A stretch of DNA of 64,000 bases from Brachionus manjavacas (GCA_019054805.1 JAHQIY010000008.1:1473501-1537500); one strand, 5' to 3'; shown: positions 42,590 through 53,880, numbered from the stretch's first letter. The notes: a model not told the origin generated them from the sequence alone. Translations and numbers: made by a program.

Positions 42590-43580
42590 TAAAAAAAAAT
42601 TAGTTAACAGGTGAACAGTCCTGAACACATCAATATGTATGATTGACTGTTCACCAAAAATGTTACCAACTGATCACATATTGCAATAGACCCCTTTGTA
42701 TTCCTCCACCAGTCTGACAATCAATGGAATAGAAAGACTCAGTCCTGTCCCAACATATTTCTCACTCAACTCAATAAGTCTATTCGAGACAATCAGAAAT
42801 TTAAATTTATTAAAAGCCTCATGATGCACGATGTTGGAGGGAGTATCATCTTTTAACTTAAGGATAGATCTGACTGCTGTATTCTTAATTGCTTGTAGTT
42901 TTTTGATATTATTTTCCGAAAATGAATTCAAGCAAGGAAAAGAATAGTCTAAAATCGATCCGACTAAAGATTTATATAAATTTCCTAGTGTGTTTTGATT
43001 GAGACCCCATTTTTTGTTTGACAATATCTTAATAATATTTAACCTTTTATTGCAGCATTCTTTGATTTCGTCTACCAGTACATTAAAGTTTAACTTAGAA
43101 TCAAATTTAATACCAAGAAACTTGATTTCTTTTTGGCTCACTATTCTGTTTCCATAGATTTTTAAGTTTAGATTATCACCCTCTTTTTTGTACCTAGAAA
43201 AGACTACTGAACACGACTTTTCAACTGATATCTTCATTTTCCATTTAATAAGCCATTGTTCTAGTTCGTTGGTGTATTTATTAATCTTATTTTCTAGGTT
43301 CCCTTTCTTGTTATAAATGGAGAATGTAACTAGATCATCTGCGAAAAGCAGAGAGTATTCATTATTTGTTTTGGTTCTTTTGGGGATGTCATTAATATAT
43401 ATACTAAATAAAAGAGGACTAATTACTGAGCTTTGAGGAACACCTGCAGTTATTTGATTTTCTTCGCTCAAGTGGTCATTCACATTTACCTTAAATGTCC
43501 TACTATCTAAAAAGGATCTAATCCAGTTTGTCAAGGAATGAGGTGGATTCATTTTAATCAATCATAATTTTGGAAGTTTA
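42590..43580 (-). mobile_element. LINE copy with 295-residue RT ORF
   Basis: One open frame (43561-42674) covers RT motifs from PPHSLTNWIRSFLDSRTFKV through AGVPQSSVISPLLFSIYIND and LLFADDL to the variant C-terminus EEYKGVYCNM. It is the most intact palm in the window. The 5' end is truncated just before PPH. Its tail matches 35525-35640. Not autonomous, since the endonuclease and ORF1 are absent. Confidence 0.85.
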
Positions 43581-43735
43581 ATTTATTTAATTTTATTAAC
43601 TTTAATAAAATCTTCTCATTGAAACATTGAGAAGATTTATATTGTTTATTGAATGCTTTTATTTTAAATATCCGTCTTCAAGAAACTAAGTTTTATCTTA
43701 CAATTTAAAAAAATTAAAAATTAAATTAAAAAATT

Positions 43736-43805
43736 GATAGGAAAAACCAGGCTGATTATCTGTTTTCGGTACCGAGCGAAAATTCCTTCAGAATTAAATC
43801 AAAAA
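43736..43805 (-). mobile_element. LINE 3'-end scrap
   Basis: Reverse complement of the 3' end at 35735-35795 (TTCGCTCGGTACCGAAAACA). It lies upstream, in LINE sense, of the RT copy, so it belongs to a separate insertion or a rearranged composite. Confidence 0.6.
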
Positions 43806-43987
43806 TCAAATGTTTTTTTAGATTTTATTTAGCAAACTTTTATTTGTCTAAGAACTGCTGGGACAATCAAAAAAAATGCTCAAGTGCTCATTTAATTTCT
43901 TATTGTTAAATCTGCATTCTAAATGCCAGATCTAGAATACCCAATTTTCAAAGTGGCCTAAATTGTCATCATTTTTTAAAAGGGCTT

Positions 43988-44494
43988 TTAAAAATAGAGC
44001 AAGAAAAATAAGAATACTATGTAGAAACACATAATGTAAAGCAAAAGGGAATATGCATAAATCAAAATGATCATTTCCAAGTTAAACCCATTGAATTGTT
44101 TGAATATCTCGTAGTGTTTATTCAGGTGATAGTGAGTTAGAATTATTTCAAAACCAGACTTGGATTTTTCATGATTCAAATGTTTGTATACTTCGTAAAT
44201 GCTTTTTAAGTCTGCGTTTTCAACTTCTTTTACAAAGTGAAGATTCTTGCTGATTTTCTTGTGCTTTTTGATCCACGACAGCATGTCCTTGTAGAACGTG
44301 GCTAGCTTCGACTGCACATAGACCAGGCTGAGCTCTCCATCTTCACATATTACATTTGAAGCAAGCAGGCTTCGTTTGATGTCATCAAAAGTAAAATTAA
44401 GAAATTGCTTAATAATGTCTGCTTCGATCTTTTTTAATTGATTTTGTTCAAAAAATTTTGCTTGGCCGATTAACCACAGCTTATTGAAAAACAT
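43988..44494 (-). CDS. unknown 168-residue protein, copy 2 of a pair
   Basis: Paralogue of the gene at 33392-33898, with the same length, order and single-exon structure: NKLWLIGQAKFFEQNQLKKI, WIKKHKKISKNLHFVKEVEN, SIYEVYKHLNHEK, HYEIFKQFN, and a hydrophobic C-terminus (MIILIYAYSLLLYIMCFYIV). Similarity extends into both flanks: about 43820-43985 matches 33250-33390, and 44500-44800 matches 33900-34130. A whole gene unit with promoter and 3' UTR was therefore copied. GC content is higher than in the flanks. No family recognised. A C-terminal membrane anchor is inferred. Confidence 0.7.
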   Translation of the reverse strand: MFFNKLWLIGQAKFFEQNQLKKIEADIIKQFLNFTFDDIKRSLLASNVICEDGELSLVYVQSKLATFYKDMLSWIKKHKKISKNLHFVKEVENADLKSIYEVYKHLNHEKSKSGFEIILTHYHLNKHYEIFKQFNGFNLEMIILIYAYSLLLYIMCFYIVFLFFLLYF

Positions 44495-45079
44495 TTTGAA
44501 TGCAATCTTGCTGGAATTTAAATGGGATTTAGAAATTGCCTGTTGCTATATTTTATTTGATTAAAATATATATATCAATATCTTCACATTGTACGCCACT
44601 CTTGCGAATATTGTAGTTCTGTTGGATACTTCAACTGAGCATGTATTCAAATTTAGGATTTGAGTTTTTATTTTCAAATGGTAAAAATTTTCACTATTTT
44701 ATACTAGAACGGTGTCCATCTTGAATTTTCCAAATATTTACTTATGTTTTTTAATTGGTTAGCTTTGCTCTCTATTATGACCAAGCGAACACATTTTTTA
44801 TTTCTATTTAAATTATGAGAGTTCAAGTTTTAACTATTGAAATAATTAATTAAATATGGACAACAATGAACTAGAAAAAATTTACTCAGGTGTGTTAAAA
44901 ATTAGACTAGTGTGTCAACTAGGTAGTCTCTTGGTAAAACAAGCTAGAGTTATAATTACATTATCGAGGAATTTCCAATAACCGCAGGCGACCCTCAAGT
45001 CAAAGTAATTAAACCTAATAAGCAGATTTCCCTAGCAACAAGATGTCTTCATCGCCAATGTTACATGATCTTTGAGAAA

Positions 45080-45242
45080 AAAACTAAAGTTAAAATCAAT
45101 CTTGACCCTAAAATTAAAGGTAACAATTTTGGTAATGAGAAAAAAGTCTAATTTTTAGGCACCAGATTAGACTCAAAATTTACATCTAGTCTAATGGTAA
45201 ATGAATTAAAAGAGCACTGTAATTTAAGGCTAGAGCACAGGG
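45080..45242 (+). mobile_element. diverged LINE fragment
   Basis: Encodes, with stops, KINLDPKIKGNNFGNEKKV and FLGTRLDSKFTSSLMVNELK, clearly homologous to the FLGIKFDSKLNFNVLVDEIK block of the abundant LINE but of another subfamily. It directly abuts the LINE copy starting at about 45243. Confidence 0.55.
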
Positions 45243-46555
45243 GCAAACTGGATTTAGGAAACACCGGCGAACATCAGATAATCTTTTCTTTTTAATTCAA
45301 AAAATTGTGGAATCATTTAATAGAAAAAAAAGAGTTTGCAGCCTTTTTTTTTGATATTTCTAAAGCCTTTGATAGGGTTTGGCATGAGGGTCTACTTTTT
45401 AAACTGATTAAAATGAATCCCACTCATTAATTGACTAACTGGGTTAGATCCTTTTTAGATAGTAGGACATTTAAGGTAAATGTGAATGATCATCTGAGCA
45501 AAGAATATAAAATAACAGCAGGTGTTCCTCAAAGCTCAGTAATTAGTCCTCTTTCATTTAGTATACATATTAATGACATCCCCAAAAGAACCAAAACAAA
45601 TAATGAATACTCTCTGCTTTTCGCAGATGATCTAGTTACATTCTCCATTTTTAACAAATAAGGGAAACTTGAAAATAAGATAAATAAATACACCAACGAA
45701 CAAGAACAATGGCTTATTAAATGGAAAATGAAGATATCAGTTGATAAGTCGTGTTCAGTAGTCTTTTCTAGGTACAAAAAAGAGGGTGATAATCTAAACT
45801 TAAAAATCTATGGAAACAGAATAGTGAGCCAAAAAGAAATCAAGTTTCTTGGTATTAAATTTGATTCTAAGTTAAACTTTAATGTACTGGTAGACGAAAT
45901 CAAAGAATGCTGCAATAAAAGGTTAAATATTATTAAGATATTGTCAAACAAAAAATGGGGTCTCAATCAAAACACACTAGGAAATTTATATAAATCTTTA
46001 GTCGGATCGATTTTAGACTATTCTTTTCCTTGCTTGAATTCATTTTCGGAAAATAATATCAAAAAACTACAAGCAATTAAGAATACAGCAGTCAGATCTA
46101 TCCTTAAGTTAAAATATGATACTCCCTCCAACATCGTGCAACATGAAGCTTTTAATAAACTAAAATTACTAACAGTCTCGAATCGTCTTTTTGAGTTGAG
46201 CGAGAAATATGTTGGGACAGGACTGAGTCTTTCTATTCCATTGGTTGAAAGACTGGTGAAAGAATACAAAGAAGGTTTCGAATCAAGATATATTGAATAC
46301 CCAACTCCATTGTGTAATTGCTCCCTTACTATTTCTTCTTTTTATCCTGAAATTTGAACTATTTAAACATGTGCCACATGAAACAATATTTTCCAATTTA
46401 TGTCTTTTCAACTTTAATTTTTTTTAGCTTATTTACTCTATTTTTGATTCCTTTTTTTTTTTATCTAATTTTATTAACTTTAATTTTATTTTTATTTTAT
46501 TTTTAACTTATTCTGAAGGAGCTCTAGCTCGGTACAGAAAACAAATAAATAATAT
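45243..46555 (+). mobile_element. 5'-truncated LINE, plus strand
   Basis: From NTGEHQIIFSF through FDISKAFDRVWHEG, palm (45431-45661, LLFADDL) and connector plus C-terminus (45728-46357, ending SRYIEYPTPLCNCSLT then SSFYPEI). A stop at 45659 and one upstream interrupt the frame. The 3' end is CTGAAGGAGCTCTAGCTCGG, then an AAAT tail near 46550. It lies tail-to-tail with the next LINE. Confidence 0.85.
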
Positions 46556-46670
46556 AAAGGCTTTATTAAATTTTTTTTAAAGAAAGGTTACGAGCAGGTA
46601 ATTTTATTATTGCAAGGAACGAGCATCGCGACGAGCTAATAACCAGATGTGTACATAGGAAAATCTAGGA

Positions 46671-46734
46671 TATAGTAATTCAGGGTTGAACCGTTAATGG
46701 GGTAAAACCGTGAATTCTTCTTTGAATTACTATA
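46671..46734. repeat. 64-bp unit with 12-bp inverted ends and pogo-like core
   Basis: TATAGTAATTCA at 46671-46682 and its inverted copy at 46723-46734 enclose GGGTTGAACCGTTAATGGGG and TAAAACCGTGAATTC. The core matches both ends of the pogo-like element at 50.86-51.93 kb. Probably two transposon ends fused after loss of the interior. Confidence 0.6.
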
Positions 46735-48584
46735 ACTTTTCTATGAAATTATTTTATTTACTTATTTATTTATTTGTTTTCTGCACCGAGCTAGAGCTCC
46801 TTCAGAATAAGTTAAGAATAAAATAAAAATAAAATTAAAGTTAATAAAATTAGATAAAAAAAAAAAGGAATCAAAAATAGAGTAAATAAGCTAAAAAAAA
46901 TTAAAGTTGAAAAGACATAAATTGGAAAATATTGTTTCATGTGGCACATGTTTAAAAAGTTCAAATTTCAGGATAAAAAGAAGAAATAGTAAGGGAGCAA
47001 TTACACAATGGAGTTGGGTATTCAATATATCTTGATTCGAAACCTTCTTTGTATTCTTTCACCAGTCTTTCAACCAATGGAATAGAAAGACTCAGTCCTG
47101 TCCCAACATATTTCTCACTCAACTCATTAAGACGATTCGAAACTGTTAGTAATTTTAGTTTATTAAAAGCTTCATGTTGCACGATGTTGGAGGGAGTATT
47201 ATATTTTAACTTAAGGATAGATCTTACTGCTGTATTCTTAATTGCTTGTAGTTTTTTGATATTATTTTCCGAAAATAAATTCAAGCAAGGAAAAGAATAG
47301 TCTAAGATTGATCCGACTTAGGATTTATATAAATTTCATAGTGTGTTTTGATTGAGACCCCATTTTTTGTTTGACAATATCTTAATAATATTTAGCCTTT
47401 TGTTGCAGCGTTCTTTAATTTCGTCAACTAGTATATTAAAATTTAACTTAGAATCAAATTTAATACCAAGAAACTTGATTTCTTTTGGCTCACTATTCTG
47501 TTTCCATAGATTTTTAAGTTTAGATTATCACCCTCTTTTTTGTACCTAGAAAAGACTACTGAACACGACTTTTCAACTGATATCTTCATTTTCCATTTAA
47601 TAAGCCATTGTTCTTGTTCGTTGGTGTATTTATTAATCTTATTTTCTAGGTTCCCTTTCTTGTTAAAAATGGAGAATGTAACTAGATCATCTGCGAAAAG
47701 CAGAGAGTATTCATTATTTGTTTTGGTTCTTTTGGGGATGTCATTAATATATATACTAAATAAAAGAGGACTAATTACTGAGCTTTGAGGAACACCTGCT
47801 GTTATTTTATATTCTTTGCTCAGATGATCATTCACATTTACCTTAAATGTCCTACTATCTAAAAAGGATCTAACCCAGTTAGTCAATTAATGAGTGGGAT
47901 TCATTTTAATCAGTTTAAAAAGTAGACCCTCATGCCAAACCCTATCAAAGGCTTTAGAAATATCAAAAAAAAAGGCTGCAAACTCTTTTTTTTCTATTAA
48001 ATGATTCCACAATTTTTTGAATTAAAAAGAAAAGATTATCTGATGTTCGCCGGTGTTTCCTAAATCCAGATTGCTCCTAGATAAGGAGTGAATTTTGTTC
48101 CAAATAATTGTATAATATTGTAAATACTTTGCGTTCCAGGAGCTTTCCTTAACAACTCGTTATACTAATTGGTCTATAATTTAAAGGATCTTGTAAAGAA
48201 GAGGCTTTTTTTGAATCATAGTAATGTTCGATGTTTTCCATGCTTTAGGGACTCTACCTTCTCGAAGAGATAAATTAAAAAGTTCTATAATTTCTATTAA
48301 TGAATTTCTAGATAAGTTTTTTAACATTAGATTATGAATTTGGTCAGGTCCTGATGCCGCTTCATTTTTCAATCTTTTTAGAGCCATAATTAATTTATTT
48401 AAGCAAATTGGATCATTAAAATTAGACTGATCATAATTTCTAAAGAATTCAGAGTTAGAATTAAGTATTTCGAAATCTTTATCACGATCTATTAAATCAG
48501 AATTAGGACTAAATATTGAAATAGGAGTTCTCCAAAGCATTTTCCCATTTCTTCATTAGTTTTGAATTCCTTGTCATTTAAAAA

Positions 48585-49775
48585 CTAATTTGGGATTAAA
48601 TTTGATCCTTTTTTTGATCTAAATTTATTAAATTTTTGCCAGAATGGTCTACTTGTTAGTGGGTTTTTTACCATTTTCTCAATAAAATCAAACCAATTTT
48701 GATTCCAGAATTTTTTTAAAGAGGCCTTTAACTCGAATGTAAGTTGATTAAATTTTTTCTTGAGATTTTGACAGCAAGTTATTTGAAAGTTTCTTCTTAC
48801 TTTCCTACGTTCTTTTATCAGAATAACAATGTTCGGGGGAAGATTGGTTTTGTAGATTTTCTGCGAATGATAAGGAATCCTTTTATGTGAAGTAGAAATA
48901 ATTTTTTCTGTAATTTTATCATTTAGATGATCTATTGTGAGGTAACTTTCAGTGATATTCACTATTTGAGAATTTAAAATCTCGCTGAATAATTGCCAGT
49001 TTGCTTTCTTATAGTTAAACTTTTTAGCTGCTGATTTATTTTCTAATTGATATCCCATAGAAATCGATGCTTCGATTGGGAAATGGTCACTAGTCATGTC
49101 TTGACTATTTAGGACACAAAAGTCGGTAATTTTGTCGATTAATGAAGATGAAACTAAGAAAAGATCAAGAATTTCAAAGTAATTCCTATTAAAAATATTG
49201 AAAGTAGGACGCTTATCATTAATTACTGAGAAGTCTAACTCATTGATTATTCTTTCCAACATTATGCCGTTTTCATTTTCTCCTACGCAGCCTATTTGCT
49301 TTGTTCTGGCGTTAAGATCACCACCTAAAATGTAGTTTCTACATTTTTTATTAACAGTTTTAAAAAACTCAAAGTTCAGAAGCATATTGGGTGGATTATA
49401 AAGACTGAATATAAACAATTCATTATTCTTTCCTAAGTTCATTTTTATACAAAGGAGTTCGGAATTGAATTCCTCATATAAGAAATCTTGTATAAATTCA
49501 ATTCCTTCTTCAATTAAAATTGCTACTCCTCCTCCATACTTGTTGCGAGGTTTTGTTATGAATTGATAATTGTGAAAATCAAGATAAATATTTGCCTCAC
49601 TTAAATCTATCTTTAGTTCATTGAGCAAAACAATGTCTGGACATTTTTGAGCTAAAAAATTGGCTAAGAGATGAACCCTACTAGGTAAATGTAAACAATT
49701 CCAGTGTGTAATTACTAACCTTGTTTTATTAAGAGGTTTTGAACTTAAAGTTGATTTATTTATCTTCTTGTTCAT
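48585..49775 (-). CDS. LINE ORF2, apurinic endonuclease domain
   Basis: 396 residues. Makes the target nick for target-primed reverse transcription. APE-family residues are in order: Asn in THWNCLHLP, Glu in LLNELKID, Tyr in FSLYNPPN, Asp and Asn in GGDLNARTKQ, and the terminal SDH in TSDHFPIEAS. GGGVAILI, a core strand, is present. After about residue 245 comes the linker (LTIDHLNDKI, YKTNLPPNIV). An in-frame TAG ends it before the RT. Otherwise the domain looks intact. Confidence 0.88.
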   Translation of the reverse strand: MNKKINKSTLSSKPLNKTRLVITHWNCLHLPSRVHLLANFLAQKCPDIVLLNELKIDLSEANIYLDFHNYQFITKPRNKYGGGVAILIEEGIEFIQDFLYEEFNSELLCIKMNLGKNNELFIFSLYNPPNMLLNFEFFKTVNKKCRNYILGGDLNARTKQIGCVGENENGIMLERIINELDFSVINDKRPTFNIFNRNYFEILDLFLVSSSLIDKITDFCVLNSQDMTSDHFPIEASISMGYQLENKSAAKKFNYKKANWQLFSEILNSQIVNITESYLTIDHLNDKITEKIISTSHKRIPYHSQKIYKTNLPPNIVILIKERRKVRRNFQITCCQNLKKKFNQLTFELKASLKKFWNQNWFDFIEKMVKNPLTSRPFWQKFNKFRSKKGSNLIPN

Positions 49776-50560
49776 TCTAAATTTTCTTCAATGCTGTTTT
49801 GACCGGCAGTTTGCTGACCAATTTCGTTAGATGATTGATCTACTTGAATTGAACATTCAGTTGTTGAACTGTTTGATTCAGACTTGAAGGTACTGTCGTT
49901 TTGATTTTCTAAGACAACTAATGGTTTCTTTGATTCATTTTCCGTGAGCTCTTTTTCATTTGGATCAGATTCGGGAAATCTCTTGGTTTGATTTTTGGTT
50001 TGGAAAAAATTCTCAGTCTCATTCTGATCATTTGAGCGTACATTGACAGGTGACTGGCATAGTGGAAGAAAATCGTTTATATCGTCATTGAAATTTGGGA
50101 TATTACGTCATTGAAATTTGTTGGCTGATATCCAGATGTTTTTGGCATCACATTTTCATCATTATCTTTTTGGTCAGCTTCAAATAATGATTGCGTTTCT
50201 TCTTGGTCAATGTAAAGATCATTGTAGTCAATCTTTTTCCTTTCAAGCGACTTAAGCTTTTCGGCAATGGAGCATTTTTTTGTCAAATGTCCTTTCTGAT
50301 GACAATTTTCGCATAGTGTTTCTTTGACAGGGAATTTAGCAATGTTGTGTCCTTCATCATCACAAAAATAGCATTTCTGCTTTTGTCCAACAATTGACAC
50401 AAGACACTTTAAACCATACATTATTGTGGGGCCTGACAAGCTTCCAATAATTTTCTCAACTTCTTTTGGAAATGATATTTTCACCCTTCTGACACCATTT
50501 TTCCTCTCGGGTCTATCTTTATATATTTCTTCGGTAATGTGTTCAATATTGAGCGTTTTT
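49772..50560 (-). pseudogene. LINE ORF1 with CCHC zinc knuckles, 5' truncated
   Basis: A nucleic-acid-binding ORF1 protein. The readable part starts NIEHITEEIYKDRPERKNGV. The first knuckle (CYFCDDEGHNIAKF) has Phe for the last Cys; the second (CENCHQKGHLTKKC) is a perfect CX2CX4HX4C. A Ser/Glu/Asn-rich tail follows after a frameshift near 50085, caused by a duplicated CAAATTTCAATGACG stretch. Its TGA (49774-49772) overlaps the ATG of ORF2 as ATGA. Confidence 0.75.
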
Positions 50561-50860
50561 CAAATTTTGAAAAAAAAATTTTTCTATCAAATAAAAAAAA
50601 AGAATATAAAGAACGTCTTTATTAATGAAAATGACCATAAAAAAGAATCTTTTTATTTTTTTTTATTTCATTTAAACGACTAATCTTTGCTACTTAAAAG
50701 AAAATGCCGATCCTCAAAAGAAAACTTTCTTGATAATTGGGAAAAATTTGAACAAAGAACACTGTATTTTTTGATGCTGATTACGAATTTCTTATTGAAA
50801 AATTCAATAAATTAAACGGATTTTCTGTTATTTTAAAATAAAATAAGTTTAAGAAAAAAA

Positions 50861-51932
50861 ATGGGATTGGGGTTAAACCGTTAATTTCATTTTTTGCAAT
50901 AAATAGTGTGAATTTTCTATTTGATTGATATTTAAAAAAAAAAACTTTTTAAAAATGCCGAGAAGTAACTTCCAAAAAAACCAAAAAGCTTATTGCGAAG
51001 AAACTTTACAAATAGCCATTGCCGAAATTGAAGCAAAAATAATTAAACAAACATCAAGCTTCTGTGCGCTTTAACATTCCATATTCAACATTTAACGACC
51101 GGATCAATGAAAAGTATAAGAGACCTGCATATGGTAAAGGTGCTCCCCCATGAATCCCTAAAGAATTTGAAACGCTTTTAGTTGAAGTGATCAAACAATT
51201 AGCTGATTGGGGTCATGGTATTAAATTTGCTAGCATTAGTAACCTTGTGAAACGCTATTCCAGCAAATATAGGGAAAACGTCAACAAAAAAAACGAGGAT
51301 TAAAAGAAAATACGTTGAAGTTTTGACTGAGAATCAAGTTTTGAAACAATTAGAAGATGAAGAGGCAAAAAAATTGAACAAAAAGAGGAAAAAAGTGGCA
51401 ACAATCAGTGATGATGAAGATGAAGAAGATTCTGAAATTGAAATATCTCCACTGAACGACCAAAAAAGTTGTTACAAATGTAAAACAGTATTTGGAAAAA
51501 TGAAAACAAATCAAAACAAAAGGATTTTTTGTGAAAAATATAACAATTGGTCTTGTGGGAAATGCCTTCCAAGAGGCTTTGATTTAACTATGGAATTTTT
51601 TTTTTCAAAAAAGTGTTCTAAATAGATAAATTTTGTTTTAAAATAGGAAACATATATTTTCTTATACTTTTTTTTGTATTTTAATTGCTTGAACTTTAAT
51701 TCACGGATATACCCCAATGTAAGTGTTGAAACGTTAATGAAAGATCTTATTTTATTTTAACTATAACTTCTGAACCGTTCTTTTATTTTAAATATAGTAT
51801 TTTTAAAGACAATATTCTCTTTTATTTTTTTATATTTTTTTCGAAAAAAATAAAAAATCTCACATTTAATTAGCGATCAAAAAAAAGAATTCACGGTTTT
51901 ACCCCGTTTGACTATACTGAACGATTTTTCAA
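50861..51932 (+). mobile_element. pogo-like transposon, internally deleted
   Basis: The left end holds GGGGTTAAACCGTTAATTTC (about 50870) and the right end, inverted, CGGGGTAAAACCGTGAATTC (about 51922). Between them an ORF starts MPRSNFQKNQKAYCEETLQI near 50955. With frameshifts it gives the HTH-psq motif (FNIPYSTFNDRINEKYKRPA), the linker LLVEVIKQLADWGHGIKFAS, and then jumps straight to a C-terminal part (51323-51625) with an acidic stretch and Cys pairs (CYKCKT, CEKYNNWSCGKC). The DDE domain is gone. The family is Tc1-pogo/Jerky-like by its HTH and linker. Confidence 0.65.
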
Positions 51933-52045
51933 TTCAAGAATTGAAACCCTGCATTCTGATTCGACGAATACTTCAGCGAATTATTATAAAAATTTGATTC
52001 AATATTTTTTTGGTCTTACGCAACCACGTTTAGCTTGTTGAGGAC

Positions 52046-52246
52046 TTAATACGATAATTTACGATAATTTTTGTTGGCCTTCCTCTCATTTTTGAAGTTG
52101 GAGCTTATGTTGAAGTTGTTGTGTTGTTGTAGTTGAAGATGTAGCTGTAGTTGGAGCTTTATCTGCACTAGCTTTATCTCCCACGTTTCATTGTTGATCT
52201 CGAATATATGAAATGAATCGTTCCATGTTTTAAAATCATTATTCAT
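52046..52246 (-). CDS. weak 66-residue ORF
   Basis: The minus strand from the ATG at 52246 reads MNNDFKTWNDSFHIFEINNE, then a Gln/Leu-rich stretch. Another frame over the same bases gives KAPTTATSSTTTTQQLQ, equally protein-like. It may be a first exon. No family. Confidence 0.2.
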   Translation of the reverse strand: MNNDFKTWNDSFHIFEINNETWEIKLVQIKLQLQLHLQLQQHNNFNISSNFKNERKANKNYRKLSY

Positions 52247-52439
52247 TATTTTATCACTTTTTGATGTTTACATGTCAATAATTTTCAATTAAGCTTTTTT
52301 AATTAGCTACCAAAAAAACTATTTTAGCTACTCGAAAAAATATAATCCTTTCAAATTTAGAAATTTTTTTTTTGCTCAAAATTTTCTGAAAGTTTAAGTG
52401 ACGCCATCCAAAAAGTCTGCCATATTTTTGGCCAACCGA

Positions 52440-52935
52440 AGAAAACAATAGTCATTAATTGATCCGAATAAAGGTTTATATAAATTTCCTAGTATATATT
52501 GAATAAGATTGGCAGTATCTTTATTATATTCAGCCTTGTATTCCATCGTTCTTTAATTCGTCAACCAGTATATAAAAATTCAAATAAGAATCGAATATAA
52601 TACCATGAAACTTGATTTCTTTTTGGCTCTCTTTTCTGTTTCCGTAAATTTTTAGTTTAAGATTATCACTCTCTTTTTTGTATTGAACACGAATTTTCAA
52701 CTGACATCTTCATTTTCAATTTAATAAGCCATTATTCTAGTTCGTTGGTGTATTTATTAATCTTATTTTCTAGGTTCCCTTTCTTGTTATAAATGGAGAA
52801 TGTAACTAGATCATCTGCGAAAAGCAGAGAGTATTCATTATTTGTTTTGGTTCTTTTGGGGATGTCATTTATATATATACTAAATAAAAGAGGACTAATA
52901 ACTGAGGCACACTTGCAGTTGTTTCAAGGCACACA
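52440..52935 (-). mobile_element. degenerate LINE copy
   Basis: Minus-strand RT segment of the abundant family from the palm (complement of the LLFADDL region near 52805) to the LGNLY region at 52490, with many stops and small deletions. Confidence 0.7.
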
Positions 52936-52944
52936 TATAGGTTT

Positions 52945-53880
52945 CCTCGTGTGCAATAATTAAGACCCCACTTTTTGTTTGACAATATTTTTATTAAGTT
53001 CAACCGTGAACTACAACGCTGTTTTATTTCATCAACCATTGGGGTAAAGGTTAATTTTGAATCAAATTTTATACCTAAAAACTTAATTTCCTTTTGACTC
53101 TAATTTATTTTCATATATTTTTAATTTTAAGTCAATATTTTCCTTATTATATTTAATGAAGACAATGAAGCAAGACTTTTCAACAGATATTTTCATTTTT
53201 AACTTGAAGAGCCATTTTTTTAGTTCGTCTAAGTATTTGTTTGTCTTATTTTCTAGATTTCCTTTTTTCTTAAAAATATAAAATGTAACCAAGTCATCAG
53301 CAAAAAGAAGAGAGTATTCATTATTTGTTTTATTTCTTTTAGGAATATCATTGACAAAGATACTAAAAAGTAATGGACTAATTACGGAGCCTTGAGAAAC
53401 ACCTGCAGTAATATGGTATTCATCACTTATGTGACCATTTACATTTACTTTAAATGATCTTGAGCCTAAAAACGAATTAATCCAATGTATTAGGTATTGT
53501 ACAATGTATTTGTTATAAATGAAGAATTTAACTAGATCATCTGCGAAAAGCAGAGAGTATTCATTATTTGTTTTGGTTCTTTTGGGGATGTCATTAATAT
53601 ATATACTAAATAAAAGAGGACTAATTACTGAGCCTTGAGGCACACTTGCAGTTATTTGATTTTCTTCGCTCAAGTGGTCATTCACATTTACCTTAAATGT
53701 CCTACTATCTAAAAAGGATCTAATCCAGCTAGTCAAGTAATGAGGTGGATTCATGAAAAAGAAAAGATTATCGGATTTTCGTCGCTGTTTTCTGATTAAA
53801 GATTGCTCCAAGATAAGAAGTGAATTTTGTTTCAAAAAATTGTATAATCTTGAATATACTATTCTTTCCAGTAAATTTTC
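52945..53880 (-). mobile_element. two LINE subfamilies fused head to tail
   Basis: 53880-53515 is the abundant family (HYLTSWIRSFLDSRTFKV, LLFADDL), cut within the palm. It runs directly, in frame, into a second diverged palm from about 53515 down (YLIHWINSFLGSRSFKVNVN, LLFADDL, KKWLFKLKMKISVEKSC), which continues to about 52950. The 250-residue ORF 53835-53083 therefore contains two successive RT palms. Confidence 0.75.

Larger units (their letters stand above)
46750..50560 (-). mobile_element. near full-length two-ORF LINE
   Basis: The most complete copy of the abundant family, in order on the minus strand: ORF1 with two zinc knuckles (50484-50077 and continuation to 49772), ORF2 with APE-type endonuclease (49775-48585), linker and RT (48540-47443), C-terminus (47284-46961), 3' UTR and AAAT tail at about 46750. 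Breaks are a short duplication near 50085, an in-frame TAG near 48587, and frameshifts near 48170, 47430 and 47300. The ORF1 start is missing, so the copy is 5' truncated. Domain order and RT motifs suggest the Jockey/CR1 group. Confidence 0.88.
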
